From JALHTG01 sp964653695 (GTDB lineage Archaea > Thermoproteota > Bathyarchaeia > 40CM-2-53-6 > JALHTG01), in assembly GCA_964653695.1 (NCBI GenBank), contig CAZZFQ010000064.1, forward strand, positions 1-7,838: a stretch of DNA of 7,838 bases, read 5' to 3'. The notes beneath the pieces were generated by a model. That model ran no database searches. It was not told the DNA's origin and saw nothing but the letters and a program-made list of their open reading frames with translations. Each line of letters opens with the position of its first letter. Position 1 is the first letter of the stretch. Both the position numbers and the translations under genes were made by a program. This document shows, piece by piece, positions 5,936-7,838 of this stretch.

Positions 5936-5942
5936 TATATAT
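5936..5942 (+). promoter_or_regulatory. TATA box of the rps19e operon
   Basis: TATATAT (context AGTATATATTG) is the most AT-rich stretch in the 145-base spacer between rnp4 and rps19e. It lies about 60 bases before the TTG start. Transcription would begin near 5965, leaving a leader of about 35 bases that includes the purine-rich ribosome site at 5983-5989. It suggests that the ribosomal operon has its own promoter. Confidence 0.55.
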
Positions 5943-5982
5943 TGACGGTCGGTTCGTTACTGAGAAGATCGCATCTGAACTC

Positions 5983-5989
5983 AGGAGAG
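5983..5989 (+). promoter_or_regulatory. ribosome binding site deciding the TTG start of rps19e
   Basis: AGGAGAG matches the anti-Shine-Dalgarno sequence well and ends 10 bases before the TTG at 6000. No ATG or GTG gives the conserved S19e N-terminus (FDVPADLLI), so this site and the homology together fix the TTG as start. Confidence 0.55.
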
Positions 5990-5999
5990 AAAACACGCC

Positions 6000-6452
6000 T
6001 TGCCCACGGCCTTCGATGTTCCGGCTGACCTCCTCATCGACAGGTTAGCCAAATATCTGAAGGAAAACGTAGGGGAAGTAGGTCCTCCAACTTGGTCATT
6101 GACCGCAAAGACAAGTTCACATCATCAACGCCCTCCCCAGCAAACCGACTGGTGGTACCTGCGTTGCGCGTCGCTTCTCAGAAAGCTATACATTCACGGC
6201 CCAATCGGAATCGAGAGACTGAGAGTCGAGTACGGCGGACGGAAAAGGCTTGGGCAGAGGACTGAACATTCAAAGAGGAGCGGCGGATCTTCCATCAGAG
6301 AGCCGCTTCAGCAACTAGAGAAGGCAGGTCTCGTGGCTAGGCAGGAGAAGGAAGGAAGGAAACTTACACGGGAAGGCTCAGGCCTCCTGAACCGGATCTC
6401 GGCAGAAGTTCTGAAAGAGGCCAAGAAGTCTCCTGGCGAGGACAAGAAATGA
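6000..6452 (+). CDS. rps19e: ribosomal protein S19e
   Basis: This small-subunit protein is shared by archaea and eukaryotes and is needed for 30S/40S assembly. It has a winged-helix fold. The family marks in the 150 residues are FDVPADLLIDRLAKYL at 5-20, PPTW at 29-32, DWWYLRCASLLRKLY at 50-64, GPIGIERLRVEYGG at 67-80, the block SSIREPLQQLEKAGLV at 97-112, and GRKLT at 119-123. It starts with TTG behind a good ribosome site. The last residues are a short Lys/Glu-rich tail. Its TGA stop overlaps the pdcd5 ATG by four bases (ATGA), implying translational coupling. It is the first gene of a tight operon that continues through pdcd5, rpl39e, rpl31e and eif6. Confidence 0.96.
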   Translation: MPTAFDVPADLLIDRLAKYLKENVGEVGPPTWSLTAKTSSHHQRPPQQTDWWYLRCASLLRKLYIHGPIGIERLRVEYGGRKRLGQRTEHSKRSGGSSIREPLQQLEKAGLVARQEKEGRKLTREGSGLLNRISAEVLKEAKKSPGEDKK

Positions 6453-6793
6453 GCGACGAAGAGCTTACCGATGAGGAACTAGAAGAAATCCGCAGGAGAC
6501 GGCTCATAGAGCTTCAAAGAGCAACGATGGAGGAGCAGAGAAGGGCTAGAGCGCAGCAGCAGATCGAGGTTCAGAAGCAAGCTGTTCTGAGGCAGATAAT
6601 GACACCTGAAGCGAGACAGAGGCTGACTAACATCAAGATGGTTAGGCCAGAATTCGCTGAACAACTTGAGCTTCAGCTCATACAGCTTGCTCAAACAGGA
6701 AAAGTCAACATTCCAATATCAGATGAGCAACTCAAGGAGGCATTGGTTCGCTTGCAGTCACAACGACGAGAAGTCAGAATAAGGAGACAGTAA
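6449..6793 (+). CDS. pdcd5: canonical PDCD5/TFAR19-family DNA-binding protein
   Basis: This small helical protein (114 residues) is the archaeal relative of human PDCD5. Archaeal members are reported to bind DNA; the cellular role is not settled, but constant linkage to rps19e and rpl39e suggests a tie to translation or growth. The acidic start MSDEELTDEELEEI runs into the basic, Gln-rich helix RRRRLIELQRATMEEQRR. The core follows: KQAVLRQIMTPEARQRL at 43-59, VRPEFAEQLELQLIQLAQTG at 65-84, PISDEQLKEAL at 89-99, and a basic end VRIRRQ. Length and all blocks are normal for the family. It overlaps rps19e by four bases, and four bases separate it from rpl39e. A second, divergent copy lies at 2463-2852 on the other strand. 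Confidence 0.95.
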   Translation: MSDEELTDEELEEIRRRRLIELQRATMEEQRRARAQQQIEVQKQAVLRQIMTPEARQRLTNIKMVRPEFAEQLELQLIQLAQTGKVNIPISDEQLKEALVRLQSQRREVRIRRQ

Positions 6794-6797
6794 GGCG

Positions 6798-6953
6798 TTG
6801 GCCAGGGTGAAACACACGGCTAGGAAGCGACGGCTTGCGAAGGCAGGTAAACAGAAAAGTTCCGTGCCAATGTGGATCGTCGCGAAGACTATGGGCAGGT
6901 TTAGGTCCCACCCGAAGCGGAAGCCTTGGAGAAGGACGAAACTGAAGATCTAG
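6798..6953 (+). CDS. rpl39e: ribosomal protein L39e
   Basis: This tiny basic protein (51 residues) lines the lower part of the 50S exit tunnel in archaea and eukaryotes. The TTG start gives the family N-terminus ARVKHTARKRRLAKAGKQ. The hallmark blocks are VPMWIVAKT at 23-31 and HPKRKPWRRTKLKI at 38-51, which ends the protein exactly as in the family. GGAG at 6783-6786, inside the end of pdcd5, lies 11 bases before the TTG and may be its ribosome site. Gaps of 4 bases to pdcd5 and 8 bases to rpl31e place it firmly inside the operon. No ATG or GTG start would keep the basic N-terminus. Confidence 0.96.
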   Translation: MARVKHTARKRRLAKAGKQKSSVPMWIVAKTMGRFRSHPKRKPWRRTKLKI

Positions 6954-6961
6954 GTGGTCAA

Positions 6962-7288
6962 ATGAGTAACGAGAAACCGGCCGAAGATGAGAAGGAAAAA
7001 GAGGAGGAGAAAGAGAAGGAAGAGATAGAGATCGTTGAGGAAAGAACATATAATCTTCCTTTTCGTCGGGTTTGGGCAACCCCGAGAGGTAAGAGAACTC
7101 CGCGCGCCATAAGGATGCTCAGAGAATATGTGGGGCGCCACATGAAGGTTGAGAACGTCGTGATCAGCAATGAGGTTAACGAGCAGATCTGGTCGAAAGG
7201 AATGAGCAAACCTCCCAGAAACCTGAGAATAAGAGCCGTCAAAGACAAGGAGGGGAAGGTCATAGTCTACCCTGCCAAAGGGGCGTAG
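6962..7288 (+). CDS. rpl31e: ribosomal protein L31e with charged N-terminal extension
   Basis: This 50S protein lies near the tunnel exit in archaea and eukaryotes. The core begins near residue 26, EERTYNLPFRRVWATPRG, and continues with RAIRMLREYVGRHMKVENVV at 38-57, NEQIWSKGMSKPPRNLRIRA at 53-82 with its PPR-type turn, and VKDKEGKV at 83-90. I choose ATG 6962 because GGTGGT (6953-6958), overlapping the rpl39e stop, can serve as its ribosome site. A TTG at 6926 would overlap rpl39e by 28 bases and has no such site. The 108 residues exceed the usual size of about 85-100 because of some 22 N-terminal residues made almost only of Glu and Lys, encoded by a homopurine run. eif6 starts three bases after its stop. 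Confidence 0.94.
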   Translation: MSNEKPAEDEKEKEEEKEKEEIEIVEERTYNLPFRRVWATPRGKRTPRAIRMLREYVGRHMKVENVVISNEVNEQIWSKGMSKPPRNLRIRAVKDKEGKVIVYPAKGA

Positions 7289-7291
7289 ACT

Positions 7292-7838
7292 GTGCCATTA
7301 ATCGCCACCGATGTCTTAGGCAGTCCGAACATAGGACTCTACTGTTTCTGCACAGAAAATCTTGCGATCGTTCCTCTAGGAGTAACTGCCAAGAAGATGA
7401 AAGAGTTCGCTGAGGCTCTCGGAGTCGAAATCGTCTCCACGAATATCGGAGGTTGCAGACTTGTCGGAGCGCTCGTAGCTGGCAACTCCAACGGGGTCGT
7501 CCTCCCTTATTTCGCGGAGGAACACGAAATGAAGATGATGAGGTCGCATCTTGACATCAATGTACAGGTGATACATGAGAAGAGAAACGCGTTAGGAAAC
7601 ATGATTTTAGCTAATGATAAAGGCGCCGTGGCTGACCTCAGATTGCCGAGTGCAACGCTCGACGCCATATCAGAGGTGCTTGGAGTAGAGGTGGTTAGCG
7701 GAGAGATCTTGGGACTCCCATGCATTGGCGCTTTTGCGGCCTCAACAAACAGCGGAGTTCTCGCACATCCTTCAGTCCGAGACGATGAAAAGAGAAAGAT
7801 TCAAGAAGTCCTGAAGGTTCCTGTCGAAACTGGAACCA
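7292..7838 (+). CDS. eif6: translation initiation factor aIF6, 3'-partial
   Basis: aIF6 binds the 50S subunit on its intersubunit face, near uL14, and prevents premature joining with the 30S; it also acts in 50S maturation. The frame stays open to the window end with 182 of an expected 220 or so residues. The GTG start gives the family N-terminus PLIATDVLGSPNIGLYCF. Repeated pentein-fold blocks follow: STNIGGCRLVGALVAGN at 49-65, GVVLPYFAEE at 68-77, KRNALGNMILANDKGAV at 97-113, and CIGAFAASTNSGVLAHP at 144-160. The fifth repeat is cut by the window edge. Only three bases separate it from rpl31e, so it belongs to the same operon; its own ribosome site is weak (GGGG about 8 bases upstream). 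Confidence 0.95.
   Translation, partial: MPLIATDVLGSPNIGLYCFCTENLAIVPLGVTAKKMKEFAEALGVEIVSTNIGGCRLVGALVAGNSNGVVLPYFAEEHEMKMMRSHLDINVQVIHEKRNALGNMILANDKGAVADLRLPSATLDAISEVLGVEVVSGEILGLPCIGAFAASTNSGVLAHPSVRDDEKRKIQEVLKVPVETGT

Noticed and set aside
6926..6928. TTG as the start of L31e
   Set aside because: It would overlap rpl39e by 28 bases without a ribosome site. The ATG at 6962 has GGTGGT before it and still leaves a long N-terminus.

Overview
The window is archaeal. The right half carries a translation cluster found in archaea but not bacteria: the pseudouridine methyltransferase Nep1, the Rpp21-type RNase P protein, S19e, a PDCD5-family protein, L39e, L31e and aIF6. The left half carries a tungsten-type aldehyde oxidoreductase and a zinc-containing 7Fe ferredoxin, and the latter is best known from Sulfolobales and Thermoplasmatales. 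Base composition looks close to half GC. Several starts are TTG or GTG, and TATA-like boxes lie 35-65 bases upstream of some starts. A TACK-type archaeon (Bathyarchaeia- or Thaumarchaeota-like) is my guess. The sequence alone does not fix the lineage.

Left part (1-4330). An AOR-family oxidoreductase, open at its 5' end, is followed on the same strand by the zinc ferredoxin. The pair suggests tungstopterin-dependent aldehyde oxidation with electrons passed to the ferredoxin. Two minus-strand genes come next: a divergent PDCD5-like protein (a second copy, besides the canonical one at 6449-6793) and an APH/choline-kinase-fold phosphotransferase of unknown substrate. Divergent from the phosphotransferase is an APS-kinase-like P-loop kinase, cut off by a run of exactly 100 N.

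Middle (4331-4691). The N run is an assembly gap of probably arbitrary length, so adjacency across it rests on scaffolding. The 261 bases after it hold no gene I can support. They contain a 10-base direct repeat, a C7 run and a TTCG-loop hairpin just downstream of the Nep1 stop.

Right part (4692-7838). nep1 (minus) and rnp4 (plus) are divergent over a short spacer. A TATA-like box then precedes a tight plus-strand operon of rps19e, pdcd5, rpl39e, rpl31e and eif6, with 4-base overlaps or gaps of 3-8 bases. eif6 runs off the window. Together these genes cover rRNA modification, tRNA processing, both ribosomal subunits and 50S maturation.

I see no mobile element, CRISPR array, tRNA or rRNA. I find no clear undescribed multi-gene system. 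The points most worth a second look are the divergent PDCD5 paralogue, the AOR/zinc-ferredoxin pair and the phosphotransferase/P-loop kinase pair.
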